Shown here piece after piece: positions 12,213-23,588 of a stretch of DNA of 64,000 nucleotides. The stretch is taken from assembly GCA_002189035.1 (NCBI GenBank), contig NEEC01000010.1, forward strand, positions 2,418,001 to 2,482,000, given 5' to 3'. This DNA is from Utricularia gibba (Eukaryota > Streptophyta > Magnoliopsida > Lamiales > Lentibulariaceae). The position numbers and the translations under genes are program-made. Position 1 is the stretch's first letter, and the number at the start of each line of letters is the position of its first letter. The notes below the pieces were generated by a model. The model was not told the DNA's origin, made no database searches, and saw only the letters and a program-made list of their open reading frames with translations.

Positions 12213-13205
12213 AATTGAAAATCAAGATGCAATTACCAGATTTCACAATGTAATCCAGATTCCAGTTTCAATACCTCTAATCCCTCCCCCTGCATACATC
12301 AACATGCTTAAAATCATCAGCATTTCTCTCCCGTATCTCATCATGAAGAAAAACAGACAAAGGATTCTTGGAAAAAATCGATTTTGAAAAAAACATCAAG
12401 AAACGTGATCGTCAGCAAAGCATTACGATGGCAGTGTTGCTATTACCATGAGGCTGCAGAGAATCGGAATCGGGTACGACGAAATGGGTTCTCCGATTAA
12501 GATTCTGTCAAAATAAACGAGGCTTGGGGGGGGGGGGGGGGGGGGAATAAGAAGAAACTGATCGGAGACGGGGGAGAGATTCGAGGATTGAAACCCTTCG
12601 GAATCGCAATTCCAGTAATCTAATCTTCGTGAAAATGAAAAAGATGGTTGATCGATCTACTAGAGATGCAAAGATCAAAACGAGCGCCGTCGATTTTCAT
12701 TTCTCTTATATTTTTGTTGATTTCAAATCTCTCCCTCCTCCCGCGCGTGGCTCGTGTGAACTCCAACTTTCCTGAGCAGTGGTGCTAATCGGTTTCAGAA
12801 GTCTAAAACTTCTGAAGTGCAGAAACATACTGAATCATCATCGCACAGGGCAATCCACTCCATAAGATCTTGCAGAAGCACCGGACTGGTTGCAGAATCG
12901 AAATCATTCCGATGAAGAGGCGGCGTGGCTGCCGGTTGGATATGAAAAGCGGGTATCTCGGTCGTTCATCCGAATTTGATACAATGACGACGCAAGATCC
13001 CGACTGTAATCGCCCATCCCTGAAATCAATGGACAAATAAGGGGAGGAAACAGAAGTGACTCATCAGAAACGAACGCGATATGGATTAGAGATCGACAAA
13101 ATCTTTACGGAAATCTGAATCATTGGAGAGGGCAACAATCATGAATCTCATCTACTTTGAAATTCCAACAAAGCTTTTCTATTATTCATTTCTTCTTTTG
13201 CTCTT
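12213..13205. other. 5' leader/promoter region with G20 tract and a frame-broken remnant
   Basis: 12213-12780 is the upstream region of the myosin-binding protein gene and holds a run of 20 G at 12526-12545. 12790-13020 (minus strand) carries short protein-like stretches such as SPVLLQDLMEWIALCDDDS that have no start or continuous frame. They may be a leftover of a duplicated exon. Confidence 0.4.
12526..12545 (+). repeat. Poly(G) tract, 20 nt
   Basis: Uninterrupted G20, so C20 on the transcribed minus strand of the myosin-binding protein gene, probably in its leader or promoter. It can form a G-quadruplex, and its exact length is likely uncertain in the assembly. Confidence 0.9.
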
Positions 13206-13909
13206 CTATTTTTTTCCAATTGAACAATCGGAATCAAAATCATCAGTACTCATCCCGGAAGTTGAAGAACCAGAATCTGACTCCTTGTTCATCTGCAGAG
13301 GAGTGGTTAGATTTGAATAACCGACAGCGTGATCATTGTTCTGAATTGGGCTGGTTGATGCAGTTGCAGAAGCGAAATCTTGGGTAGCGAGGGGAACATT
13401 CTGTGCAGCAACAGGAGGCGGAGGAGGACGAGAAGGGGAAGCCCCATTTGCTTTCTCAATCTCCACAGAAACCCGGTGTCTCAAATCCTCCAACGCCGCT
13501 ACGAATTCCTCCAAATCGTGCAACTCGTGAATGTCATCGACGCTACGCTCCCACCAAAAGAGTGCCTCTCTCGTCTGCTTCTTCTTTTCCCCACTTTCGG
13601 ATTGAACATTCTGTACGACCTGCGCGTAGGCGGCCCGGTTTTCACCGAACGAAGAGTTAACTCCCCCAAAAGGCACCGCGGATCCGGGTTGTGCGGCGTA
13701 GTCCCGGTGGAGAAAGTGAAGATCTGGCCGCCGGGAGACCTGGCGTACATGGTGATACTCACACCGCAGAGAATGCTGCACTCCGCGGCTTCCTTAAAAA
13801 GCCCCTGAACACGCTTCGTGAACGTCGCCTGCCTCCGCGACTTATCGGAGATTTTCTTGATCTCGAGTTTGCATCGTCTGCCGGTTTTCCTGAGGTCACC
13901 TGATCCCAT
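13206..13909 (-). CDS. Type I (M-alpha, AGL62-like) MADS-box protein, copy 1 (frame broken by 1 bp)
   Basis: Predicted nuclear transcription factor. The MADS domain starts MGSGDLRKTGRRCKLEIKKI at 13909 and runs through SRRQATFTKRVQGLFKEAAE and CSILCGVSITMYARSPGGQI. The frame then changes near 13663-13671 (A4/C5 run on the plus strand). The next frame continues FGGVNSSFGENRAAYAQVVQ, FWWERSVDDIHELHDLEEFV and an acidic serine-rich tail to the stop at 13206. One extra base in that run aligns it to copy 2 at 32651 throughout. The FWWERxxxDIHxL motif and lack of a K domain indicate type I, M-alpha. Type I MADS proteins act mainly in female gametophyte and endosperm. An ATG 30 bp upstream is in frame, but MGSGD fits the family better. 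Confidence 0.85.
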
Positions 13910-14189
13910 GGCGAACTGGGGAAACCGGACGCAGAGCACGTTTATTTATTGACCTCCTGTGGGCTCCAAATGCTTACTTCCAAGTGGACCCCACATCGTT
14001 AAAAAGAAATTGAAAAAAAAACTTGGGCTTTGCAAAGATGGCCATAGGTTAATTTAGCAAACAATTAGTTTTTTTTCAAAAAAATAAATATTTATTTAGA
14101 AAAAAAATAATCATTAAATTTTATCAATAACTTTCAATAAATTTAAATTTTTTATAATTAATTTTGATACAAAAATGATTTGCACAAAA

Positions 14190-14632
14190 AACATGGAGAT
14201 GAAGTCGCCCACTCGCCACCCTACACGGCCGTTAATATTGATAGCCAATACGCCGGCGCCGGCGGCCTTATCCTGAATCAAGGTGATACTTTGTGAGGCG
14301 CCACCGGTACATCGTTGCTGTAAATAAGCCGGCAGGATCGTGGTGGCGTAAGTGATTTGCTGGTTCCTGTACTTCGCGAAAAACATCAAATTTGTCGTGG
14401 TATACGCTGAGTCTGGAGATCGGGTTCAGGGCGGTTACGGTGATGTGGACGATGGCGGAGATCGTATTCGGAGCGGAGACGTTGGGAGTGAAGATGGCGG
14501 CGTCGTGGAGAGTGAAGCGTGGCTTTGTGGTTGAAGAATGGAGCATAGAAGGACGATGAGGATGAGTGTGGCCGCGCAGCCGCGACGCAGGAGGTCGGTG
14601 TTGCTCGTCGCCGGCATGGAGGTTTCGGACAT
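14190..14632 (-). pseudogene. Decayed NHL/LEA-2 (NDR1/HIN1-like) gene
   Basis: Three reading frames must be chained to follow the protein. The first gives the short cytoplasmic start and membrane span (LLRRGCAATLILIVLLCSIL). The second gives KPRFTLHDAAIFTPNVSAPN and the beta-strand region to YHDKFDVF. The third gives AKYRNQQITYATTILPAYLQ and AININGRVGWRVGDFIS. The order and motifs match LEA_2-domain proteins such as NHL12. The frame shifts lie near 14525 (one base missing in an A run) and 14385 (one base extra in a T run). The reading then runs into AT-rich sequence after GDFIS, so the conserved C-terminal GKYHLHVRC part is absent. This 3' truncation, not only the indels, supports a pseudogene. 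Confidence 0.75.
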
Positions 14633-14943
14633 GGTCCCCGGTGAAGTCGGGCGGTGGTTTTGATGGGTCGTCGCCGGAAATGAGACGCCTATTGTGACCT
14701 AGTATATTAGGAGACGTAATCAAATATTTATTTGCAAAATATATGTTTTTTTTTTATAATAATTAAAAAGAGCAACATTGAAAGTGACAGTACGTACGGG
14801 ATGGGTCCATTTTCCTAAGCCGGATTTTCAGAAGCTTCTATTTTGGGAAGGCGTTCTTCTTGGAATCAGAAACCCCTGTTACTAATTCCTGATCCGATCA
14901 AATCGGATATCAAATCTGAATCCCGGAGAGAAACCGACGGGAA

Positions 14944-17900
14944 ATGGCGCCCTACGCCGCCGCAGTTGAAACATTGAGAGAACGCGCAGCTTTGATCAAT
15001 GAATCAATGCAGAAGACACAATCCATAACGGATACCATGACGGCGACCCTTGGATCCTTTGATCACCGACTATCTGCACTGGAGACCGCCATGAGACCCA
15101 CTCAGGTGAGTTTATTTTTTTATTAAATAGCATTTCCATCGTTGCATTGCAGGTGTTTGATCAATATACTGTGATGTTTCGTAGCTGAAAACAAACTTGA
15201 TAAGGAGAGCGCACGAGAACATTGACAAAACATTGAAGGCCGCTGAGGTTATTCTTGGTCAATATGATCTGTCACGTCTGGTATATCTCCTATATTTTGA
15301 AAAAAATATAATCGTTAGATTGTATTCAGGCATATATTTTTTAACATTTTAGTGTATCATAAATTTCAGGCAGAGGCGAAGATTTTAAGGGGTCCTCATG
15401 AGGATTTGGAAAGTTACCTTCAGGCCGTGGATCAGTTAAGGAGTATTGTGCGATTTTTTGCTGAAACCAAGGGACTTAAGAGTGCAACTGGTTTGGTGAA
15501 CCAAGCGAATAACCTTCTGGGCAAGTCAATATTGAAACTTGAAGAAGAGTTTCGACAGCTTCTCATATCATACAGGTTCAGACATTTGGCTCTCCCCATT
15601 TGGTTCCTCTTCTCGTGAGCTTTTAGTTTTGTAGCACTTGATCACTCATTTTTGGAAGCTATTTACTCAGTTATGATGAATGTATATTAGCGAGTATTGG
15701 ACACCGAACTATTTATACCTGGGTGAAAGAGATTTGATCATATTAATCTTGGGGCTCTCATTAATTTGTTTAGTACTAATTAACATATCTTCTGAGAGTA
15801 TTTCAGTAAGCCCGTTGAACCTGATCAGCTGTTTGGCTGCCTGCCGAGCTCAATGAGACCATCAGCTCAATCACCCAGAGACAGTGAACATAGTGAAAAG
15901 AAACATTCAGAAAACCAGAATAAGGCTACAGGAGACATTGTTTATCAACTTCCCGTTTTGATTCCAGATAGACTTCTACCTCTTTTACATGAAATAGCGC
16001 ACCAATTGATCCAAGCTGGACACCGACAGCAGGTCTTCAACATATACGGGTAATCCGTTAGATTTGCATGCCACAGTTTGTTGGTGTTTGATTCCATATA
16101 GACATGCATTGCATACATAAAGTCATTCTTTTGTTTCTCTATGCCCACAAGTACTCAATTGTTGTTTCATGCAACACAATATATGCCTTTTAACATCATC
16201 TTTGTCACAAACATAATATCTAGGGAAGCTCGGGCTTCAGCTGTTGAGAACACCCTGCGGAAGTTAGGCGTTGAAAGACTCAGTAAAGATGATGTACAGA
16301 AGATGCAATGGGAAGTTCTGGAGGCTAAGATAGGGAACTGGATCCACTTCATGCGGATCTCTGTATGATTTTGTACACATTATTGAGCTATGAAGTACTC
16401 ATTTTTTAATCTCTTCATTTGGTTTGGGGGTTAAACAGGTCAAGCTTTTGTTTGCTGCTGAAAAGAAAATATGTGATGCAATCTTTGAGGGCAATGAGAA
16501 CGTTGGAGATCAGTGCTTTGCTGAAGTTACATCTAATAGTTTCTCTGTACTTCTAAGTTTTGGAGAAGCGATTGCTAAAAGCAAAAGATCTCCCGAAAAG
16601 CTATTTGTCCTTCTCGACATGTATGAAATAATGAGGGAACTTCATTCAGAGGTATCACACAATTTTCATGATTATGAATACACGCATTTCTTCTTACGCT
16701 AGTAGTGAATAAGTGTCTTTTATTTCCAGTGTCTACATCAGAAACTTTATTTCATTTGAATTTGACCCGTGAAAAGTTTTTGTTGTCAGACAGATACCAT
16801 ATTTTCAAGCAAAGTCTGTGCTGAAATGAGGGAAGCTTTTGGGCTACTGAGCAAACGACTAGCTCAAACTGCCCAAGAAACATTTGGCGACTTTGAAGAA
16901 GCAGTTGAGAAAGATGCCACAAAAACCGCCGTTATGGATGGAACAGTCCATCCATTGACAAGCTATGTCATTAACTACGTCAAATTTCTCTTTGAGTAAG
17001 CCCAACCACTAAATTCAAGTTTTAACTTTGAGTGAAACCTTTTCTTGTTCACCATTCACTATTTTATCGTATGGCATTTATGTTAGTTACAATCTGATCT
17101 CTTGTGACCTTTTTAACTTTCAGCTATCACACAACTCTTCAACAACTCTTTTCAGAGTTTCAAAAAGGTGATGTGAACCAGCAGCTAGCATCTTTGACAA
17201 CAAGGATAATGCAAGCTCTACAGGCGAACCTCGATGGCAAATCCAAGCAATACAAGGATCCTGCTTTGACCCAACTATTTCTGATGAACAATATTCACTA
17301 TATCGTTAGATCAGTTCGTCGGTAAGTGATTTGGGTATCATACGCTTTCTTTCAGGACTCCAATCATACTAGACAACATATCTTTCAAATGTAGCTCTGA
17401 AGCAAAGGATCTATTGGGTGATGATTGGGTTCAAATACATAGAAGAGTTGTCCAGCAGCATGCCAATCAATACAAGAGGATTGCTTGGTCTAAGGTGCAT
17501 CATTCATTTTCTCATTCCTCTATCACCTCTTCATGCTTCATAGTCTCACTACAACAACTTGCCATGCTACAGATTCTGCAGTGCCTCACCATTCAGGGAA
17601 ATCAGTCTTTCGGAGATGCCACCAGCACAGCCGGTGTCTCAAGGGCGGTGGTAAAAGACAGGTTTAAAACCTTCAACATGCTATTCGAGGAGATTCATCA
17701 AAGGCAGTCCCAGTGGACTGTCCCTGACAGTGAACTCAGGGAGTCCCTGAGGCTTGCCGTCGCCGAGGTCCTTCTTCCTGCTTATCGATCCTTCATCAGA
17801 CGTTTCGGGTGCACCTCTTTAATCTCCTAATCCCCATTTCTATACCATCATCCTGAAGAATCATATTACGAATTTGGAATGCATTTTTCCTTGACAGGCC

Positions 17901-18015
17901 TTTGATCGAGAGTGGAAAGAACCCACAGAAGTACGTCAGATATTCCCCAGAAGATCTTGAAAGAATGTTGGCCGAGTTCTTTGAAGGCAAGATATGGAAT
18001 GAACCCAAACGGTAA
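14944..18015 (+). CDS. EXO70A1: Exocyst complex subunit EXO70A (EXO70A1-like)
   Basis: Subunit of the exocyst, which tethers secretory vesicles to the plasma membrane. Eleven exons: 14944-15105, 15185-15280, 15370-15575, 15807-16049, 16224-16362, 16439-16651, 16790-16995, 17124-17321, 17395-17494, 17573-17808 and 17898-18015. All borders are GT-AG and the frame is intact. The start MAPYAAAVETLRERAALINE is followed by the A-clade hallmark GSFDHRLSALETAMRPTQ, then AEAKILRGPHEDLESYL, LRKLGVERLSKDDVQ, QWEVLEAKIGNWIHFMRI, DATKTAVMDGTVHPLTSYVI and the closing SPEDLERMLAEFFEGKIWNE. Near-perfect collinearity with EXO70A1 over the full length makes the clade call safe. Whether it is the A1 or the A2/A3 paralogue I cannot decide. 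Confidence 0.93.
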
Positions 18016-19250
18016 ACCTTGAAACCCATGAATCCCAAGATTGTTTGAAGTGTAAACAAAATCTTCCAACTTTGTGAGACTGTGATTTCGCTGCATTTAG
18101 TAGCTCTAGGAAGTTTCATCCAACTTTTAAGAAATCAAAAAGCACATGTATTGCACACACAACCTAAAGAGTTAATTAGTAAAATACTTTACATTTTACA
18201 TTCAATCGGTATAATACCTCACCTTTGAACTATCTTTGTTAAATATCTATGCTAATACAATTATATTGACAAATTACCCGACTTTTATTTTTTTTTATTT
18301 TCCAATTACATTGTCATAAATAATTCTAACACACATACCATCATGTCAATTCAGAAATTTGAGAATTCAATTAAAAATATAATCAATTAAAAAGTGTTTT
18401 ATTTAAAAATATTTTGCAATTAAAAAATATAATGTAATAGATACGATTGAATAAAAAGTGTGTTTGATATAACACATATTATTTTAAAACAATGTTTTAT
18501 AAATGTTTTATTAAATTTTATGTAGGTTATACTAATATTTTTTATTAAAAATTAAATCAAGTATCATATTGACATTGATAACATTTTTATTTTATATTAA
18601 TTGTTACAATTATCTATTTTTTGTAAGTTTTACTTATTAATTATTTTCTATACATATTCAATATCAATTGAAAGTAATACGAAATATTTAAATTTTTTTT
18701 GTAATTCATTTTTTTTTATTTTATAAGCAGCCATAATTATATTTATTAAAATATCATTTATTCATTTGAAATACATGAATTAAAAAATGATAACAACCAT
18801 TAAGGATATCTGAAAGCACTTTACTAAATTTTAGTCATCCATAAAAATAATCATTTTAATTATAATGTAATAAAAATTAAGAATTAAATAAGAAGAAGTA
18901 ATTTTTTTAAATATGTTATATGTAGTTTTAAAATTTATTTATTTATTTTTCAAAGTTACACAAGTTGTATTATGGATAAAAATAATTTGTAAAATTTTAT
19001 TGGTTCAATTTTTTTCTAAATATTGTTTTAAATTATTAGTAATAACGAGAAAATCGATTTTATTTGTTAAGAAGACAAATACAAAATAGAAATGTATTTC
19101 ATATAAAAAAGTGAATTTTAAATTATACATATAATAAAATATTTTAAAAACTAAAAAGTTAGGTTAATTTGCAAATAATACAATTTGATACAAATAATTT
19201 ACAAATTAATGATAAAATCAAGGTATTTTATCAAAACATCCCAACCTACA
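18016..19250. other. Very AT-rich spacer
   Basis: Lies between the convergent ends of EXO70A and the BTB-like gene. It is dominated by A/T homopolymers and short runs; I see no coding or RNA gene signal. Confidence 0.7.
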
Positions 19251-20090
19251 TCATTCTGATTCTTCGTTTGTGCGATTTCCTGCAACTACAGAACCAAGCC
19301 TTCTTCTTGCAACCTTGGACCTGTAACACCATAACTCAAACGCTTCTGTTAGATCAGGGTAACTCGTAGACTCACTTTCCAGCCACTCTGTAAGTATCTC
19401 CGCCTGCTTTGTCGACGGTAGAGTGAGGATCGTCAACACAAAGGATGACTCCAACGACTGCCACAAATCTCCATCAGACTTTGGAAGCCTCTCATCTGAA
19501 GTTGTCATTTCCACAGCCCACTTAACTGATCTTGCAAATGGGAGCCATGTTTTGATCATCTGCAGGCGTTTTCCGGTAGGCAAAATGACTTTTCCGCATA
19601 CAATAGCATCCAGGACTTTGCCTGTAATCTCAAGAACTTTCAACTTTATCCCAATTGAGGAGTTTTCAGGAAATGCTTGTTCTGGGATTTTCACCACTTT
19701 TGGGGACAACTCCACCCATGATGTGATGAAATCTGCCAAGCATTCGAGCTTTGTTAGCATCTGAGATGCCCACAAGAGATCGGATAGGTACAGTTGGAAC
19801 AACTCTGCATTTCCTGCACCAGAAGTGTAGTTCACATCTGTAATGGCGGAGTCCACAAGATTCACAAACCTTGAAAGCAGAGCACTAGTGCATTGCTTGG
19901 CTTCAGATTTCACCTTATCATCAGCAACTAAAAAAGGTGCATCGTCGTCCTCAGTCAGCAGGTACTCGAGTTGCTCTTGTGCTGAAGCCTTAATATCATG
20001 CATCGACCCTGAGGGCGGTGCTGTCGCAAATCTGATGGATGAAAGAAAAAGCTCAAGACATGCAAGGATCGGTTCCACGTCTGATCCCAT
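19251..20090 (-). CDS. At3g05675-like protein lacking its BTB/POZ domain (possibly truncated gene)
   Basis: A 279-residue open frame from ATG at 20090. It matches the C-terminal two thirds of the Arabidopsis BTB/POZ protein At3g05675: SAQEQLEYLLTEDDDAPFL, VILPTGKRLQMIKTWLPFAR and QAEILTEWLESE ... DLTEAFELWCYRSKVARRRL. The Arabidopsis protein has an N-terminal BTB domain of about 120 residues (CUL3-adaptor type), and no such domain can be read upstream here. Immediately upstream the sequence still reads VAFQCGYSEIVWAT-like residues, followed by stops where the family has IVAACVEYLEAVPWEEVEED. Inside the ORF about 12 residues between EPILA and LELFLSSIRFAT are missing relative to the family. 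It may be a 5'-decayed pseudogene or a shortened, BTB-less gene. Confidence 0.7.
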   Translation of the reverse strand: MGSDVEPILACLELFLSSIRFATAPPSGSMHDIKASAQEQLEYLLTEDDDAPFLVADDKVKSEAKQCTSALLSRFVNLVDSAITDVNYTSGAGNAELFQLYLSDLLWASQMLTKLECLADFITSWVELSPKVVKIPEQAFPENSSIGIKLKVLEITGKVLDAIVCGKVILPTGKRLQMIKTWLPFARSVKWAVEMTTSDERLPKSDGDLWQSLESSFVLTILTLPSTKQAEILTEWLESESTSYPDLTEAFELWCYRSKVARRRLGSVVAGNRTNEESE

Positions 20091-20620
20091 CCCAATGGGT
20101 GCCCTTCAAATGTCTACTCAAAAAGCCATTCAAGTAGCCCACACAATCTCAGAGTATCCACACTGAAATGCTATACTTGGTATAAAATCTTGACATTACG
20201 GTTTAGTGTATAAATTAATCCCAAAACGAGTGGTTCAGGGTGAAGATCTAGCAAGCCAGCAGAGTATCAGATAGCCAGTCAGTGAAGCGATTGCACCTGT
20301 ACATGCATTCCGGCTTGTGATTTCTTGAAGATCACTTCTTGACATGTGATGAAACATGCTGATCGCTCATGATCCATCATCCTATAACATAACAAAAAAA
20401 CATGGTTGTTAAGGAAGCATTTTATTTTTGTCATTCAAAATGGAAAAACATGAATGGTTTCACAACTGAGACATTTCATACCAAATGAAAGGAAGATTTA
20501 ACCAGTTTGTTCTATCTAGCAGTGCAGAATAAAAAGACAATCAATGTTCAAGATTTTACCTAGTAAACTTTACCGAAATTCGAGAACTAAACAAGACAAA
20601 TCGTGTGACATGCAAGATTA
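20091..20620. other. Spacer, possible decayed 5' end of the BTB-like gene
   Basis: 20091-20170 (minus) carries stop-interrupted residues similar to the end of a BTB domain. The remainder shows nothing I can identify except the 3' flank of the methyltransferase gene. Confidence 0.4.
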
Positions 20621-21964
20621 CTTCTTTGGAATTCTTCTTATGGCATCTATACATAACCTTGGGACAATTAATTTCAATGCATTAGAAATGATTCCATCAT
20701 CTCTACTCCAATCAGATCCAACTTCAGATTTCGTGGCAATAAGAACAAAATTTTCCTCATTTCCAGCATCTACTTCATACACTTCCACGAAAATCTCTTG
20801 AAGCAATCCAGTGAAGCCCTCGCGAGAATGCTTTCTGACGGGAACCGTATTGACAATGAGAACCCCATTCTGATCGAGAATATCTCTAACTGACAGAAGA
20901 ACAGAGCTTCTAACGAATTCCACTGGTGGAGCAACACAAGGGCCTAATGTTGGATCACAAGAATCCAAATCAACCATAATGACTTCAAACTCAGTTTTTC
21001 TAGATGTATTCTTTGCATGATTTTTGACATGCTGTATTCCATCCTCAGCAAATAAATGAATTAGTTCACTGCTCTCCAATCCAAAGTGTCTCTTGGCAAC
21101 TTCCAAAACTACCTCATCTTCATCCACACCCACAACCTCAAAATGTAATTTCGAGGCCAAAAATCCAACGAGGGCCCCTCCACCAACCCCTAAACACAAG
21201 ACTTTTGGCCTACTTCCACCAACTATTCTACTGTCGAGGAAATGCCTGATCAACCAAATTCCAGTTACCATTGGTATCAAGTAAGGTTGAACTAGCACTT
21301 CCATATCCAAATCAAACTCCACATTTTCAAGACTTACCAAAGATGGGTTATTCCTAGGATGAAGTCTAATTTGGGTTTGAACTAAATTTGGCATTCTCTT
21401 AAACCTTAACCTCCGCCGGTACTCCTTTACACCATCAGTTTCCAACTCAACATTTTCTATCAACATGTCACCAGCTTGAGGCCCCGCACATATCTCCAAG
21501 ATGGAGCTTCTCTTCACATCATCTTCATAAATTAAAAAAGGAACTTGTGGAATCTTCCCACCACTTGGATATTGAGATTTAGGTGTCAAGTGAATCAGAA
21601 GAGGTGCAAGATCTTGCTGAATGATTGCTGAAGGAGAGGAATGGATGGCAGATTCAAGATCAATTGCAGGGCAACCAGAGGACACAGCATTGCTAACCAG
21701 AATAAGTCTGGATACAGGGAAATCGGATTGGGTGGAGAGGAGGAGCTGGAGATGTCCAGAAAAGGTGGAAAAGATCCAGTCAGATTCACGGCCATGAGGA
21801 ACCCACATGGCTGCCGTACAAGTGGCACCAGGAATGTCAGCGGAATCTAAGGGATAATCTAACACTGCAATTCGAAGAGGGTAAACCTGCTGGCTATATG
21901 GAAGTGTAAAGGTTAAATAACGGTAAGGGACTATGGTTTCTAAAGCAGATGGAGTAAGAGACAT
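20621..21964 (-). CDS. METTL13-like SAM-dependent methyltransferase
   Basis: Predicted SAM-dependent methyltransferase related to the C-terminal enzyme domain of METTL13 (a lysine/N-terminal methyltransferase of eEF1A in animals); the plant substrate is not known to me. Single coding exon, start MSLTPSALETIVPYRYLTFT at 21964. The open frame extends to an ATG at 22036 that would add a hydrophobic stretch (MFLFLQSIFICILGAILACQ). The N-terminal half is less conserved. The Rossmann fold begins with motif I VLCLGVGGGALVGFLASKL, followed by the acidic residue of VVGVDEDEVVLEVAKRHFG, then FEVIMVDLDSCDPT as the post-II/IV segment and GVLIVNTVPV. The frame is intact. Near 22395 there is a plausible splice site, so the leader may be spliced. 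Confidence 0.8.
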
Positions 21965-22525
21965 TATCCTAGAGAGTTGACAAGCAAGAATAGCCCCTAA
22001 AATGCAGATGAAAATGGACTGCAAGAATAAAAACATGAAAAAAATAAGAAACTGGCACCATGCCTTGATAACAATACTTCATTTCTACGAAAAGATCTGA
22101 ACTGCTGCTATTCATAATACGTTATCAAGAAAAGCTCATGAGCCACTTAATCACGAATCAGGTTAACAGATTCCTTACTTCAAACTAATAATACAAAATA
22201 CACTCGATAACGAAACCAATAGACTCAGGAAGCTACCAATTGAGCACTTGTCTTCAGGTAAACACACTTTACAGCAAATTAAACACGGAAAAAAGCAATG
22301 ATTCAGGGCTTCACCCCTACGCATTAGCATATAATAGAACTAACTAAAAGCGTGGAACAAAAAAAACAGAGTAAAGATGATTTCGAAATCCTGTACCGGT
22401 GATCTCAGTTCCAATATCGAACACGCAGGACTTCAGCATACGGAAAGCCCTGAACTTGGTTGGAGAAGAGGACTATAAAACCGTTTTGATGACAATTTTG
22501 GAAATTAATTTGTCGGCTAATACAA
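21965..22525. other. Leader/promoter of the methyltransferase gene
   Basis: AT-rich sequence upstream of the methyltransferase start and directly before the tRNA gene. No further coding signal. Confidence 0.5.
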
Positions 22526-22599
22526 GCTGGAATAGCTCAGTTGGTTAGAGCGCATGGCTGTTAACCATGAGGTCGGAGGTTCGAGCCCTCCTTCTAGCG
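22526..22599 (+). tRNA. tRNA-Asn (anticodon GTT)
   Basis: A 74 nt cloverleaf. The acceptor GCTGGAA pairs with TTCTAGC (one G-U pair). D-arm AGCTCAGTTGGTTAGAGC carries the A box. The anticodon loop CTGTTAA sits in the stem ATGG/CCAT, and the T-arm GGAGGTTCGAGCCCTCC carries the B box GGTTCGAGCC. No intron. It closely matches plant tRNA-Asn, with a paired change in the anticodon stem. Confidence 0.95.
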
Positions 22600-23588
22600 C
22601 TCAGCAATTTTGTTTTCCGTATCCAGAAGGAGTTACCAAAATTATATGTTTCTTGGGAGACTTCAAATTTTGAAAAGGCAAATGTGAATGATATACGCGT
22701 TTTATTTATTTATTTGAACGCATAATCAAGACTACTACTACTACTACATGTACAACAACCAAAACACTAAGTCTTATTCCTTATTCAAATAAGGACGTTC
22801 GTCAATGGTCCCCAATATTTGTAAAAATTATAACAATCATCTTTCTATTTTAATATTATTTTAAAGCGGTGTCAAAATTAATTTCTAATATTTAAAAATT
22901 TGATCCTCAATATTTCCCAATTTGATATAGATAATCATTATTTTTTTGAAATAATTGGTACTATTAATTCCTTTATTTAAAAATTTAATAAATAAAATCC
23001 CACAAAATCAAAAGCATCTAATTATATTAGATGATACGTCAAACTTTGAGAATTAATAATACGAATATATAAAATTTTGGAGAATGATTTTGGAACCAGT
23101 TACGTAATTTATTTTAAAAATTGGAAATTAATGTTGTCAAAATGTTAAAATTTGATGATTATTTTATGCAATTTCCTAATTCAAAGAAAACTTTTTTTTC
23201 TGCTCGTATTTTCTTCCCTTTTATTTTTGACTGTGGAAATTTAAAATCTTGCTTTTTTCACGCGTACGGATTCCTTGAAGAAATCGTCTTTTTTGTTTTT
23301 TAAATCCGAAATTGGCGTGGTCTTCGTGGGGTCAAATAATGCTGCAATTCAGATTTGGAAAGAGTCAAGTCGTAAGGTGTATGGTTTTTTAACGGGCAAA
23401 AAAAGTCAAACTCTCTCTCACACACCAACACCTGGAAATACATGTTGACTTTTAAACAACGGACGATGATTTTTTCTCCCTTTCCTTTGATTTTGGCATC
23501 CACCACTGAGATTCTCCACCGGAATCCGAGGAGCTCCCACCGCAGAATACCCGTCTGAGTCAGTCGATTTCTGGGGAAATCACCGTTG
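22600..23588. other. AT-rich promoter region of the U-box gene
   Basis: Mostly AT-rich spacer with a short CTA repeat near 22735. 23300-23588 is the likely promoter and leader of the U-box gene. It includes a TTTGACT/AGTCAA-rich stretch near 23360-23450 containing W-box-like TTGAC cores, which suit a stress-inducible PUB gene. No gene is seen. Confidence 0.45.
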
